Below are positions 1 to 7,902 of a stretch of DNA of 64,000 nt, in pieces (the first letter of the stretch is position 1; each line of letters opens with the position of its first letter). A program made the position numbers and the translations under genes. Source of the stretch: Pseudovibrio brasiliensis (GTDB lineage Bacteria; Pseudomonadota; Alphaproteobacteria; Rhizobiales; Stappiaceae); NCBI RefSeq assembly GCF_018282095.1, contig NZ_CP074127.1, positions 408,906 to 472,905 on the forward strand, read 5' to 3'. The notes below the pieces were generated by a model. That model had not been told where the DNA came from. It was given only the letters and a program-made list of their open reading frames with translations, and ran no database searches.

Positions 1-16
1 AAGGTGGACGAGATCT

Positions 17-895
17 ATGGCTGATACGGCTACTCTGGGCAGCACAAGCGACGATTATGTTGCGCCGAAGCGGTTCAATCCGTGGCCTGTTGTCATCTTC
101 ATCTGCCTGTTTACGCTGGCAATCCTGTTTCTTGCGCCAACCTTCGGCGTGCTGCTCTCTTCCGTCAAAACAACGCGGGACATCGCGCTGGGGGATCTTT
201 GGGCGATCCCAAGCAGCATGTATTGGGGCAACTACATTGAGGTGCTGAGCAATCCGGCAGTGCATGGCTACATGCTCAACACGTTCCTCGTGGCAGCACC
301 GGCGACGGCGTTTTCCATCGGGCTTGGCACACTGGCGGGCTACGTGTTCTCCAAGCTGCCATTTAAAGGCAGTGATCTGGTGTTTTTGCTGGTGGTGTCC
401 GGCATGTTCTTCCCGCCGCAGGTCATCCTGATCCCGCTGTTTCGCCTCTTCAATCTAATGGGGCTCATCGACACGCTGTGGCCGATGATCATCGTGCACA
501 CGGCGCTGGGTATTCCGATCTGTACGTTATTGATGCGCAACTTCTTTGCCACCGTGCCGAACCCGCTACGCGAGGCGGCGATTTTGGAAGGTGCTAGCGA
601 GTGGCAGGTGCTGACCAAGATTGCACTGCCTATCAGCCTGCCAGCCATTGCGGTGCTGGCGACGCTTCAATTCACCTGGATCTGGAACGATTTCCTCTGG
701 CCGCTGATCTTCACCCAGTCGGATGAGAAACGCACCATCATGCTGGGGCTCGTGTTCATGAAGGGCCAATACTCCGTTGCCTGGGGCATTCAGGGCGCCA
801 TGTCGCTGATCGCCAGCCTGCCAACGCTGATCGTATTCCTGTTCTTCCAGCGCTACTTCATCAAAGGCATGACCATGGGTGCCGTGAAAGGATAA
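17..895 (+). CDS. Carbohydrate ABC transporter permease (MalG/UgpE type)
   Basis: Inner-membrane permease of a CUT1-type sugar importer, 292 aa, about the family's usual length. One membrane segment lies near residues 27-50 and five more follow. The cytoplasmic EAA loop is visible around residues 188-207 (EAAILEGASEW...PISLPA), which is where the ATPase docks. A purine-rich AAGGTGG sequence sits just upstream of the ATG. The ATPase gene follows after 11 bp, so the two are co-transcribed. The partner permease and the binding protein should lie left of the window. The substrate cannot be read from the sequence; sugar or glycerol-phosphate is the family expectation. Confidence 0.9.
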   Translation: MADTATLGSTSDDYVAPKRFNPWPVVIFICLFTLAILFLAPTFGVLLSSVKTTRDIALGDLWAIPSSMYWGNYIEVLSNPAVHGYMLNTFLVAAPATAFSIGLGTLAGYVFSKLPFKGSDLVFLLVVSGMFFPPQVILIPLFRLFNLMGLIDTLWPMIIVHTALGIPICTLLMRNFFATVPNPLREAAILEGASEWQVLTKIALPISLPAIAVLATLQFTWIWNDFLWPLIFTQSDEKRTIMLGLVFMKGQYSVAWGIQGAMSLIASLPTLIVFLFFQRYFIKGMTMGAVKG

Positions 896-906
896 TCGGG
901 GACATT

Positions 907-1962
907 ATGAGTAGTTTGTCACTGAAAAACATCAAGAAGTCATACGGCCAACATGAGGTCATCCATGGGGTGGATCTTGAGGTCGAAAAGGGTGAGTTCA
1001 TCGTCTTTGTCGGCCCGTCCGGCTGTGGCAAGTCCACCATGCTGCGCATGATTTCCGGTCTGGAGGAAGTCACGTCCGGCCAGATCTCCATCGCGGACAA
1101 GGATGTAACCCGCGCCCACCCGTCCAAGCGTGAAATTGCGATGGTGTTCCAGTCCTACGCGCTGTTTCCGCATATGAGCGTTGCGGACAACATCAGCTTC
1201 GGCTTACGCCTTGGTAAAACGCCAAAGGATGAGGTGAAGCGCCGCGTGAATGAAGTGGCCGACACGCTGCAGATCACGCACCTGTTAGAGCGGTTCCCGC
1301 GTCAACTTTCTGGTGGGCAGCGTCAGCGCGTGGCTATTGGCCGTGCGATCATCCGCAATCCGCAGGTGTTCCTGTTTGATGAGCCGCTTTCTAATCTGGA
1401 TGCCGCCCTGCGCGTGCAGATGCGCTTGGAGATCGCCCGCCTGCACAAGCGTCTGGGGGCGACGATCATCTACGTGACCCACGACCAGACCGAGGCGATG
1501 ACGCTTGCGGACCGGATTGTGGTGTTCAACCATGGTGTGATTGAGCAGGTTGGCCGCCCGATAGATCTGTATGAACGCCCAGCCAACAAGTTCGTGGCCG
1601 GGTTCCTTGGGGCTCCATCCATGAACTTCATCGGAGCAACCGCGCAGCAAGGTGCGATCCAGCTGGATGGCTTCAACATCACCGATGCGCAAAAGGCGGA
1701 AGCGAATGGGGCAATTACGCTCGGCATTCGTCCGGAGCACATGCGCATCTCGGATACAGACGCCTGTGATTTCTCTGCAAAGGTGGAGCTGGTTGAGGAG
1801 CTGGGATCAGAGTCCCTCGCCTACCTGCAAACCAGCTTCTCCTCTGATCCGCTGACTATGCGGGTGGACCATTCCATCACTGTGCGTGAAGGGGATATGC
1901 TGCCGGTTTCAGTCAACCGCGAGTTCCTACATGTGTTCGAGGAAAATGGGGCCTCCCTGTAA
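907..1962 (+). CDS. Sugar ABC transporter ATP-binding protein (UgpC/MalK type)
   Basis: ATPase subunit that powers the importer encoded just upstream, 351 aa. Visible motifs are Walker A GPSGCGKST (residues about 37-45), the ABC signature LSGGQRQR (about 134-141), Walker B LFDEPLSNLD and the switch histidine in YVTHDQTEAMT. The C-terminal third is the OB/TOBE regulatory region, with the conserved GIRPEHMRIS motif. This two-part layout is typical of MalK/UgpC ATPases, which can serve several sugar permeases. The gene ends 10 bp before the convergent mbfA stop codon, and no clear terminator separates them. Confidence 0.93.
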   Translation: MSSLSLKNIKKSYGQHEVIHGVDLEVEKGEFIVFVGPSGCGKSTMLRMISGLEEVTSGQISIADKDVTRAHPSKREIAMVFQSYALFPHMSVADNISFGLRLGKTPKDEVKRRVNEVADTLQITHLLERFPRQLSGGQRQRVAIGRAIIRNPQVFLFDEPLSNLDAALRVQMRLEIARLHKRLGATIIYVTHDQTEAMTLADRIVVFNHGVIEQVGRPIDLYERPANKFVAGFLGAPSMNFIGATAQQGAIQLDGFNITDAQKAEANGAITLGIRPEHMRISDTDACDFSAKVELVEELGSESLAYLQTSFSSDPLTMRVDHSITVREGDMLPVSVNREFLHVFEENGASL

Positions 1963-1972
1963 AGCAGGGTAG

Positions 1973-2923
1973 CTAACCACCGCCGATGAGCACGCCCGCG
2001 GCAAACACCAGTGAGCCGCCAAGAACAACCTGAAACGTCGCCCGCAAGAGCGGCGTTTCCATGTATTTGCTCTGGATCCACGCAATGGCGCAGAGCTCGA
2101 CAGCCACAACAAAGAACGCGATGGACGTGGCAATCCAGAACTCGCTGATGAGATAAGGGATAGTGTGCCCCAGCCCGCCAATGGCCGTCATCACTCCGGA
2201 GGCAAGACCGCGCAGCGTGGGGGAGCCACGCCCTGAGATCTGCCCGTCATCAGAAACCGCTTCCGTAAAGCCCATGGAAATCCCCGCCCCGATGGAAGCT
2301 GCGAGGCCAACCAGAAATGTGGTCCATGTGTTCCCGGTGGCGAACGCGGTAGCAAATACGGGGGCGAGTGTGGAGACCGAGCCATCCATCAATCCGGCGA
2401 GACCCGGCTGAATGAGCGTCAGCACCAGCTTGCGATGGGCCGTCTCATCCTCGCTCTCTGCTTCCGTCTCCATGTGTGACTGAGTCAGGAAACGGGCTTT
2501 GTCCTGATGGCTTGCCTCAACAGCTGCCAGATCTCCCAGCAGGCGCCGTGTATCTGCATCCGTACTTCTTTTCTCCGCATTCTCGTAGAAGGTCCGCGAA
2601 GCAGTCTCCATGTTCTCGGATATGTGACGGATCTGGTCGAGGGTCAGATGAGCTGAGAGCCACGTGGGTTTGCGGGCATAAAAGCCGGAGACATGCTCGC
2701 GGCGGATCAGCGGAATGGTGTCGCCGAAGCGTTTCTGATGCAGTTCTATTAAGGAGATGCGGTGCTGGTCTTCTTCATTCGCCATTTCTGAGAAGATGGC
2801 AGCTGTACCCGGATAGTCTTCATGCAATCTGGCTGCAAAGCCGCGGTAGATGCGGGCGTCGTCTTCTTCTGAGGAGATGGCAAGGGCAAGAACCTGCTGT
2901 TCACTCAGATCAGAAAATCGCAT
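1973..2923 (-). CDS. mbfA: Membrane-bound ferritin-like iron exporter MbfA
   Basis: Fusion of an N-terminal erythrin (rubrerythrin/ferritin-like diiron) domain and a C-terminal VIT1/CCC1 membrane transporter domain. This architecture is MbfA, an inner-membrane iron and peroxide-resistance exporter described in Agrobacterium and Bradyrhizobium. Diiron ligands are visible as SSEEDDARIY, the ExxH of NEEDQH, ETASRTFYENAE and EASH. About five hydrophobic segments follow from roughly residue 180. The open frame extends 71 codons upstream, but that part has no family character. I therefore start at MRFSDLSEQ (316 aa); an ATG at 2944 is an equal alternative, and neither has a strong ribosome-binding site. 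MbfA genes are usually repressed by Irr under iron limitation, but I did not see a convincing Irr box. Confidence 0.88.
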   Translation of the reverse strand: MRFSDLSEQQVLALAISSEEDDARIYRGFAARLHEDYPGTAAIFSEMANEEDQHRISLIELHQKRFGDTIPLIRREHVSGFYARKPTWLSAHLTLDQIRHISENMETASRTFYENAEKRSTDADTRRLLGDLAAVEASHQDKARFLTQSHMETEAESEDETAHRKLVLTLIQPGLAGLMDGSVSTLAPVFATAFATGNTWTTFLVGLAASIGAGISMGFTEAVSDDGQISGRGSPTLRGLASGVMTAIGGLGHTIPYLISEFWIATSIAFFVVAVELCAIAWIQSKYMETPLLRATFQVVLGGSLVFAAGVLIGGG

Positions 2924-3013
2924 GCGTGACGTCAGATACAACATCCGTGATGGTCCAGTTGTTCCGGTTCCGGCAGATCCTAAGCAGGTTTCATTGCAAA
3001 CAGGCAGTTTCAG

Positions 3014-3042
3014 CCCCTCAAATGAGAGGCAAATTTGAGGGG
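3014..3042. repeat. Perfect 10-bp inverted repeat upstream of mbfA
   Basis: The arms CCCCTCAAAT (3014-3023) and ATTTGAGGGG (3033-3042) pair perfectly around a 9-nt loop. The element lies 70-120 bp upstream of the likely mbfA start and has no U-run on either strand. A regulator-binding site or mRNA-leader hairpin is more likely than a terminator. Confidence 0.6.
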
Positions 3043-3292
3043 TCTGGCCGCTGAAATCAGGAGAATTGGGCAACGCTTCCGTGATTGCGCTATCAGCGGA
3101 TGTGATTGATGTTTTTGGGAAAATGTGATCGCCCAATCGGATCTAAATGAAGATCTTGATCGCATTTGAGCAGAGCGGTTTAGTCAGTCTTAACTTATTA
3201 TACTAAAGTCGATTACGTGCCTTAAAATAAACGGATAGGAGGAGCACAACTTTATTAGCCAATAACAAAACTTAGTTAGCAGGAGACGTGTC

Positions 3293-5596
3293 ATGCCTGT
3301 AAATAAGTTGAATGCTGAACAACACGATTGGGCCAAGGCTGTCTATCAAAACATGCATTGGAACTTCCCCGAGGAAGAAGGGGATGAAACCAATCTGACA
3401 GCGGAAGCCTCAAACGAGCAGGCCAACGGCGTGAATGGCACACGTGACCAGCGCAATGGCACTGCTGAACCGGATTTGAGCGACTATGTCGTCGTCGACA
3501 CCCCACCTCCAGAACAACAAAATGGCTCCAAGGCTAGTCCTGTCCATTCTGTGTTGGAGGAAATTGGCCTGCCGCAATCCGAAACACTCCGCGAGCAGTT
3601 GGGTCGATTGCGTGACTTCCAGCAGAAGCAGGAAGCCTTCATAAAAGATCCACTCGCCACAGCTTATGCTGACCCTAAAGCGTCTGCCTGGGAACACCGG
3701 GTGAAAGATGTTCTGGGCATGTCTCAGGAAAAAGCTGACAAGATGGTCAAGCAGCAGTTCACTCAGGACCTGCGCAAGAACATGAAGGAAGAAGGCCGGA
3801 ACATCACCAAGGAGATCTTTGATACTCAGGCTGATGATCCTCGCTTTACTGAGTTCCTGAAAACTGCGGGAAACGCCAATCCTAAACAGCTGACCCCCGC
3901 TCACCGCGAGATGCTGGTGTTCATGAGTCAGAACATGGTCAAGCTCGGCAACTCCCTCGTGAAGGACGTCAATGAACTGTATCGCCAGCACGCCTTCGGT
4001 AAGGCCATGAGCGATACTATCGACAATGCGAAGGAAAATGCCGTTTCTGACAGCGAGAAGCAAAAGCTGGAAGAGATAGAACAGGAAGTTATTGAATACC
4101 GCATGGCTGTTGCACGGCAGCTGGGTATGGCCCTGAACACCACCAATGATGTGCAGTCCGCCATCAGCTTTGGCGAAACCGTCAACTCCGCCGTTGATGA
4201 GCTCGCCGAACAGAACGACCGTGCGTTGAAGGCCGCGTCCGGCCTTGCCAAGATGGCCAAGAACATGGTCAACGACCACCTCGCCCAGACAAACAGTCCT
4301 CGCAAGACCATGAAGTGGGTTGAAACCCAGCCATGGGCAAAGCTGGTTGATATCGACATCACCACCAAGGGTGAGTACTTCAACATTGAAGCCGTGTTGC
4401 GGGACAACAGTCCGCAGAACGAAGACACCGATGGTCTTGATATCGACGAAAACACCGACCTGGCACAGCGGAACCTCTCAAAAGAAAAGCTCATGTACAA
4501 TCCTGAGCTCATCTTCAACGGTTTGCGCTCACCAGAAATGATGGCCGCCCTGACCAGCAAGGCCACGGGTGAAGCCAGCAATGACGATATCCCATTTGTC
4601 GAAAAGCCAAGTGATCTGGCTATGAACTGGGGTGAAACCCTTGCCCGTGCACAGGAAGGTGGCCGGGACATCAGTGATCAGTTGCCTGATTATATGACTT
4701 TGAAGCAAGTGCGCTATCACGACATCAAGAAGGGTTTCTTCTCAAACACCGATACCGTAAAGACCGCCTGGGTGGTTGAACAGAAACCAACCTCCGACAC
4801 TGTTGCGGAAGTGAACCTGATCAACAACCTGCCACGAGCCATCGCGGGTGATCTTGGAGATCTGGCATTGAATATGTCCGATCTGCGCGAAGACCAGACG
4901 AAGAAGAACGATGACATTCAGGACAAGCGGAGCCATCTGGATGAGTTCCTCAGCTCCAAGGGTGATGGCCTGCTGCAAAGCTATGGTAACGCGCATGATG
5001 CAATCAGCAGCTTGCAAGACCATGCCATGCAGGAAGTCATGGCCAAGATGAGCAATGGCACAAGCATCCGCAAGATCTTGAAATGGGCAAAGGAACAGCC
5101 TTGGTCAGCCATGTTCCGTGTTGAAATCACGCCAATGGAAGGCGGTAAGAAGGATCAGTACAACGTGGTCGTCAAGGAAGTTGAACACGGCACCACAGAA
5201 GCAAACAGTGTTGTGCTGAACGAACCAACGGAACGAGACAAGGAAAACGCCGGTAACATCGCAGATGAAGAAGATCAGGCCTTTGGTGAAGACCTGCATG
5301 GTTTGAGTGGTGCGCTGAAGGCTCTGCTGAACCCATCCGTCTATAAACAGCTGATCTCCAAACCTACCGGTGAAAACAGCGACGGAATGCCAGTCGTTGA
5401 AGAACCCACCAAGTTGGCACGGGATTGGGCGGAGCTTATTCAAAAGTCTGCCGGCCCCGGTGCAAGCTTGCCGGACTATTTGGAACTTCGCCAAGTGAAG
5501 TACCGCGTCCGCTCCTTCCTGCCATGGAAGAGAAACAAGCTGGAAGCTTGCTGGGTTCTGGAATTCAAGCCTACGGCTTTCAAACAAGCCGCATAA
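3293..5596 (+). CDS. Unrecognised 767-aa protein with an internal duplicated module
   Basis: I do not recognise this protein. It has no signal peptide or membrane segment, so it is probably cytoplasmic or exported without a classical signal. The first 80 residues are polar and low-complexity. Residues about 85-330 look helical and charged. After that a module of roughly 160-170 residues occurs twice, at about 337-500 and 592-761. Matching landmarks are KWVETQPWAK / KWAKEQPWSA, ATGEASNDDIPFVEKPSDLA / PTGENSDGMPVVEEPTKLA, LPDYMTLKQVRY / LPDYLELRQVKY and WVVEQKPT / WVLEFKPT. The start has a good AGGAGA ribosome-binding site and the gene stands alone with its own terminator. Size, solubility and isolation would suit a secreted effector or a structural protein, but this is speculation. 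Confidence 0.8.
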   Translation: MPVNKLNAEQHDWAKAVYQNMHWNFPEEEGDETNLTAEASNEQANGVNGTRDQRNGTAEPDLSDYVVVDTPPPEQQNGSKASPVHSVLEEIGLPQSETLREQLGRLRDFQQKQEAFIKDPLATAYADPKASAWEHRVKDVLGMSQEKADKMVKQQFTQDLRKNMKEEGRNITKEIFDTQADDPRFTEFLKTAGNANPKQLTPAHREMLVFMSQNMVKLGNSLVKDVNELYRQHAFGKAMSDTIDNAKENAVSDSEKQKLEEIEQEVIEYRMAVARQLGMALNTTNDVQSAISFGETVNSAVDELAEQNDRALKAASGLAKMAKNMVNDHLAQTNSPRKTMKWVETQPWAKLVDIDITTKGEYFNIEAVLRDNSPQNEDTDGLDIDENTDLAQRNLSKEKLMYNPELIFNGLRSPEMMAALTSKATGEASNDDIPFVEKPSDLAMNWGETLARAQEGGRDISDQLPDYMTLKQVRYHDIKKGFFSNTDTVKTAWVVEQKPTSDTVAEVNLINNLPRAIAGDLGDLALNMSDLREDQTKKNDDIQDKRSHLDEFLSSKGDGLLQSYGNAHDAISSLQDHAMQEVMAKMSNGTSIRKILKWAKEQPWSAMFRVEITPMEGGKKDQYNVVVKEVEHGTTEANSVVLNEPTERDKENAGNIADEEDQAFGEDLHGLSGALKALLNPSVYKQLISKPTGENSDGMPVVEEPTKLARDWAELIQKSAGPGASLPDYLELRQVKYRVRSFLPWKRNKLEACWVLEFKPTAFKQAA

Positions 5597-5644
5597 CAGA
5601 GCCTCCCATGCTCTGACCTTATAAACCTTCCTTATCTAATGGCT

Positions 5645-5674
5645 GGGCTCTGCGGTTTACCGCAGGGCCCTTTT
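5645..5674. terminator. Terminator of the 767-aa gene
   Basis: The stem GGGCTCTGCGG / CCGCAGGGCCC (one G-T wobble) has a TTTA loop and a run of four T on the plus strand. It lies between convergent genes and its T-run overlaps the stop codon of the minus-strand AEC gene at 5673-5675. Confidence 0.85.
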
Positions 5675-6572
5675 ACATGCTGGTCTGCAGCGCGATCCAA
5701 AGCGGCAGGCTGATGCAGGACAGCAAGGTGGACTGGGCAATCAACGTTGCAGGCTGGCGGCAATCAGCGCCAAAGGCGGCGGCCAGCACATGAGCGGCTG
5801 AAGCGGTGGGCAAAGCTGCGAACAGCACCAGCACGGATGCCTGTTCTTTTGGGATGGCAAAGCTGTGCACCACAAACCAGGCAATACAGGGCAAGGCCAG
5901 CAGTTTGATGGAGTTCAGCCCGCCGGTATAGATATCCAGCTTCATCAGCCCCTGCCAATCAAGCGTCGCTCCAATCGCCAACAATGCTAGGGGGATGGCG
6001 GCCAAAGCCAGTTGATTGAGACCTTCCGAAAGGATTGAGGGAAGCGGATACCCACTCAAGCCCACCGCAACACCGCCAAGGGCGGCCAGAAAGAATGGAT
6101 TGAGAGCCACCTTTCCAACCGCCTTGCGCAGACCAAGACCTTTGCCCATGGAAAGAGCTGTCACGGCCATCAGGTTCGCCATTGGCACCGCAAAGCCAAT
6201 GGCAATGGCCATCAGGGACGCGCTGTCCGCATCCAGCGCGTTGATGGACACAAACCCGATGGCCGTGTTGAACCGCCATGCCGTTTGCCAGCCAGCGGCA
6301 AAATCCAGAAACCGATCCGGACCAAACGGGCGCAGCAACCACCCCAACAACAGCCCGACGCCCAAAATACCCCAAACGCCCAATCCGATGATGGCTGCAT
6401 CATCCAGATTGATGGGCCGGGCCGCCGCTGCTGAAAACATCAGTGCTGGAAACAACAGCTGAAAGTTCAATGTATCAATGCCGCGCCACACTGTCTGATC
6501 CAGACGTTTGCCAAACACACCGCCCAAAGCCAGCAAGCCCAGACTTGGCAGCAATGCCATCGCAATCCCCAT
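5673..6572 (-). CDS. AEC (auxin efflux carrier) family transporter
   Basis: Polytopic inner-membrane carrier of the bile/arsenite/riboflavin superfamily, 299 aa, with about ten hydrophobic segments. The two-halves layout, the LNFQLLFPALMF segment near the N-terminus and FNTAIGFVSINAL around residue 105 fit AEC carriers, which export small organic acids such as malonate or malate. I chose the ATG of MGIAMALLP over one five codons upstream because membrane segment 1 begins there. A LysR gene is divergent, with a LysR-box-like site between them, so that regulator probably controls this carrier. The substrate is unknown. Confidence 0.85.
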   Translation of the reverse strand: MGIAMALLPSLGLLALGGVFGKRLDQTVWRGIDTLNFQLLFPALMFSAAAARPINLDDAAIIGLGVWGILGVGLLLGWLLRPFGPDRFLDFAAGWQTAWRFNTAIGFVSINALDADSASLMAIAIGFAVPMANLMAVTALSMGKGLGLRKAVGKVALNPFFLAALGGVAVGLSGYPLPSILSEGLNQLALAAIPLALLAIGATLDWQGLMKLDIYTGGLNSIKLLALPCIAWFVVHSFAIPKEQASVLVLFAALPTASAAHVLAAAFGADCRQPATLIAQSTLLSCISLPLWIALQTSM

Positions 6573-6643
6573 GCGCTCTCTCCTCACGGTTTGGCTGGTC
6601 TTTCCTGTTGCTATGTCTTAGGCTAATGAAGATAGATAAAATA

Positions 6644-6658
6644 ATAAGCTGAACTTAT
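6644..6658. promoter_or_regulatory. Candidate LysR-type operator (T-N11-A dyad)
   Basis: ATAAGCTGAACTTAT is a dyad with arms ATAAG/CTTAT and satisfies the T-N11-A rule of LysR-type boxes. It lies between the divergent AEC and LysR genes, 18 bp before the LysR start and overlapping AT-rich promoter-like sequence. The assignment rests on position and pattern only. Confidence 0.5.
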
Positions 6659-6676
6659 AATGTGTGATGGCAGCCT

Positions 6677-7591
6677 ATGACCAAACCTGACGGACCCAAC
6701 AGTTTCGCAACCCGCCTGCCGGAACTGGCCGTGCGTGCCTTGCCTCTGGTGCAGGCCGTTGGCTCTGTCACCAAAACAGCTCACCGGTTGGGTGTCAGCC
6801 AATCCGCTGTCAGTCAGTCCATTGCAGAACTGGAGAAGCGACTTGGGGTGAAGGTGCTTCGCCGCGGCGCGCAGCCGGTGCTGCTGACGGATGAAGGCGC
6901 CTTGATCGTCCAATATGCCTTGAGCGTGCAAGCGGCAGAAGAAAATGCGCTGGCCCGCATCAATGACCTGCGCCAGAACAAAGGAGGCCGTGTTCGCATC
7001 GGTTCGTCCGGCCCCTCCGCCTCCACCCGCCTGCTGCCAGATGTAATGAAACGCTTCTCCTGCCTCTATCCCGGCATCGCGCTGGAACTGCGGGAGGCGC
7101 AGGATCAGGAAATCATCGCCGCACTGCGCCGTGGAGAGGTAGATGTGGCCGTCGTGCCGGGTCTGGATGGAGACGAGGAGTTTGAGAGTATCCCCATCGC
7201 CTGCGACCGGCTTGTTGGCATTGTTGCCCGTGATATGGATTTGCCACCTCAGATGACGGCTGAGGACTTTCAGCGCCAGCCCTTTATTATGACCAAGGGC
7301 GGCAGTGAGCCTCTAGTGCGCAAATGGTTCAGCCGCTCAGATACAGAACCGCGCGTGGATCACTCCATTCAGCAGATCACATCCATTCTGGCTGTTGTGC
7401 GGTCCGGCCTCGCCTGTTCCATCATCGCAGAACTGGCACTGCCAGAGCATCTGGAAGGTGTGATGGCCCTGCCTCTTGATCCCCCTGCCCCGCGCAGTCT
7501 CTTTCTAACCCGCTTGCCAACAACCCCCACCAACAGTGCCGTCACCCGCTTCTGGGATTTTGCGGAAAATGAGATCTACCAAGAAGAATAA
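6677..7591 (+). CDS. LysR-family transcriptional regulator
   Basis: 304-aa regulator. The N-terminal winged helix-turn-helix lies at about residues 18-75, with HRLGVSQSAVSQSIAELEKRLGVKV as the recognition region (residues about 36-60). The C-terminal two-lobed substrate-binding domain begins near residue 98. It is transcribed away from the AEC transporter gene, the usual arrangement for a LysR activator and its target. The effector is unknown and no clear Shine-Dalgarno precedes the ATG. Confidence 0.9.
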   Translation: MTKPDGPNSFATRLPELAVRALPLVQAVGSVTKTAHRLGVSQSAVSQSIAELEKRLGVKVLRRGAQPVLLTDEGALIVQYALSVQAAEENALARINDLRQNKGGRVRIGSSGPSASTRLLPDVMKRFSCLYPGIALELREAQDQEIIAALRRGEVDVAVVPGLDGDEEFESIPIACDRLVGIVARDMDLPPQMTAEDFQRQPFIMTKGGSEPLVRKWFSRSDTEPRVDHSIQQITSILAVVRSGLACSIIAELALPEHLEGVMALPLDPPAPRSLFLTRLPTTPTNSAVTRFWDFAENEIYQEE

Positions 7592-7688
7592 TCTTCCTTC
7601 CCTTAACGGAATACGCGGATACCCTTATCTTAGTTAATGAGAATGTGCTCATAAATTACAAAATGGGGGATGAATTTTGCGATTTTGT

Positions 7689-7702
7689 ACCGACTGGTCG
7701 GT
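7689..7702. promoter_or_regulatory. Candidate TetR-type operator dyad
   Basis: ACCGAC and GTCGGT are perfect inverted arms separated by TG. The ACCGAC...GTCGGT form resembles operators bound by several TetR-family repressors. No TetR gene is adjacent, so the cognate regulator would have to act from elsewhere. Confidence 0.4.
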
Positions 7703-7718
7703 TGAAATCGATATTTTC

Positions 7719-7740
7719 TTCCCGTCAGGCGGGAATTTTT
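7719..7740 (+). terminator. Terminator-like hairpin after lysR, or leader attenuator
   Basis: The stem TTCCCG / CGGGAA with loop TCAGG is followed by a run of T. It lies 130 bp after the LysR stop codon and 160 bp before the symporter start. It could end the LysR transcript or attenuate transcription into the symporter gene. Confidence 0.65.
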
Positions 7741-7902
7741 CACCAAAAAATTTCGTGATTACCGTAGGTAACCCATTATCTCATGTAATAAGTCATTGAT
7801 ATATAGCAAAAAACTTTGAAATAGTTCTATTGTACATGTATTCCCTATGCATGCCGAGGATGTAAGCTAAATCATAATAAAAATCATGGTGGGAGGCTAA
7901 CC

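Larger units (their letters stand above)
7592..7902. other. 311-bp intergenic leader region before the AGCS symporter
   Basis: AT-rich gap between the LysR gene and the amino-acid symporter. It holds a dyad ACCGAC-TG-GTCGGT at 7689-7702 and a terminator-like hairpin at 7719-7740 (listed separately). The remaining 160 bp before the symporter are AT-rich and may hold its promoter. I found no convincing glycine riboswitch. Confidence 0.6.

Noticed and set aside
2924..3136. 71-codon extension of MbfA
   Set aside because: Not family-like and crosses the hairpin at 3014-3042, which looks regulatory.
7592..7902. Glycine riboswitch upstream of the alanine/glycine symporter
   Set aside because: Expected conserved GGAGAG and GAAGG elements were not found.
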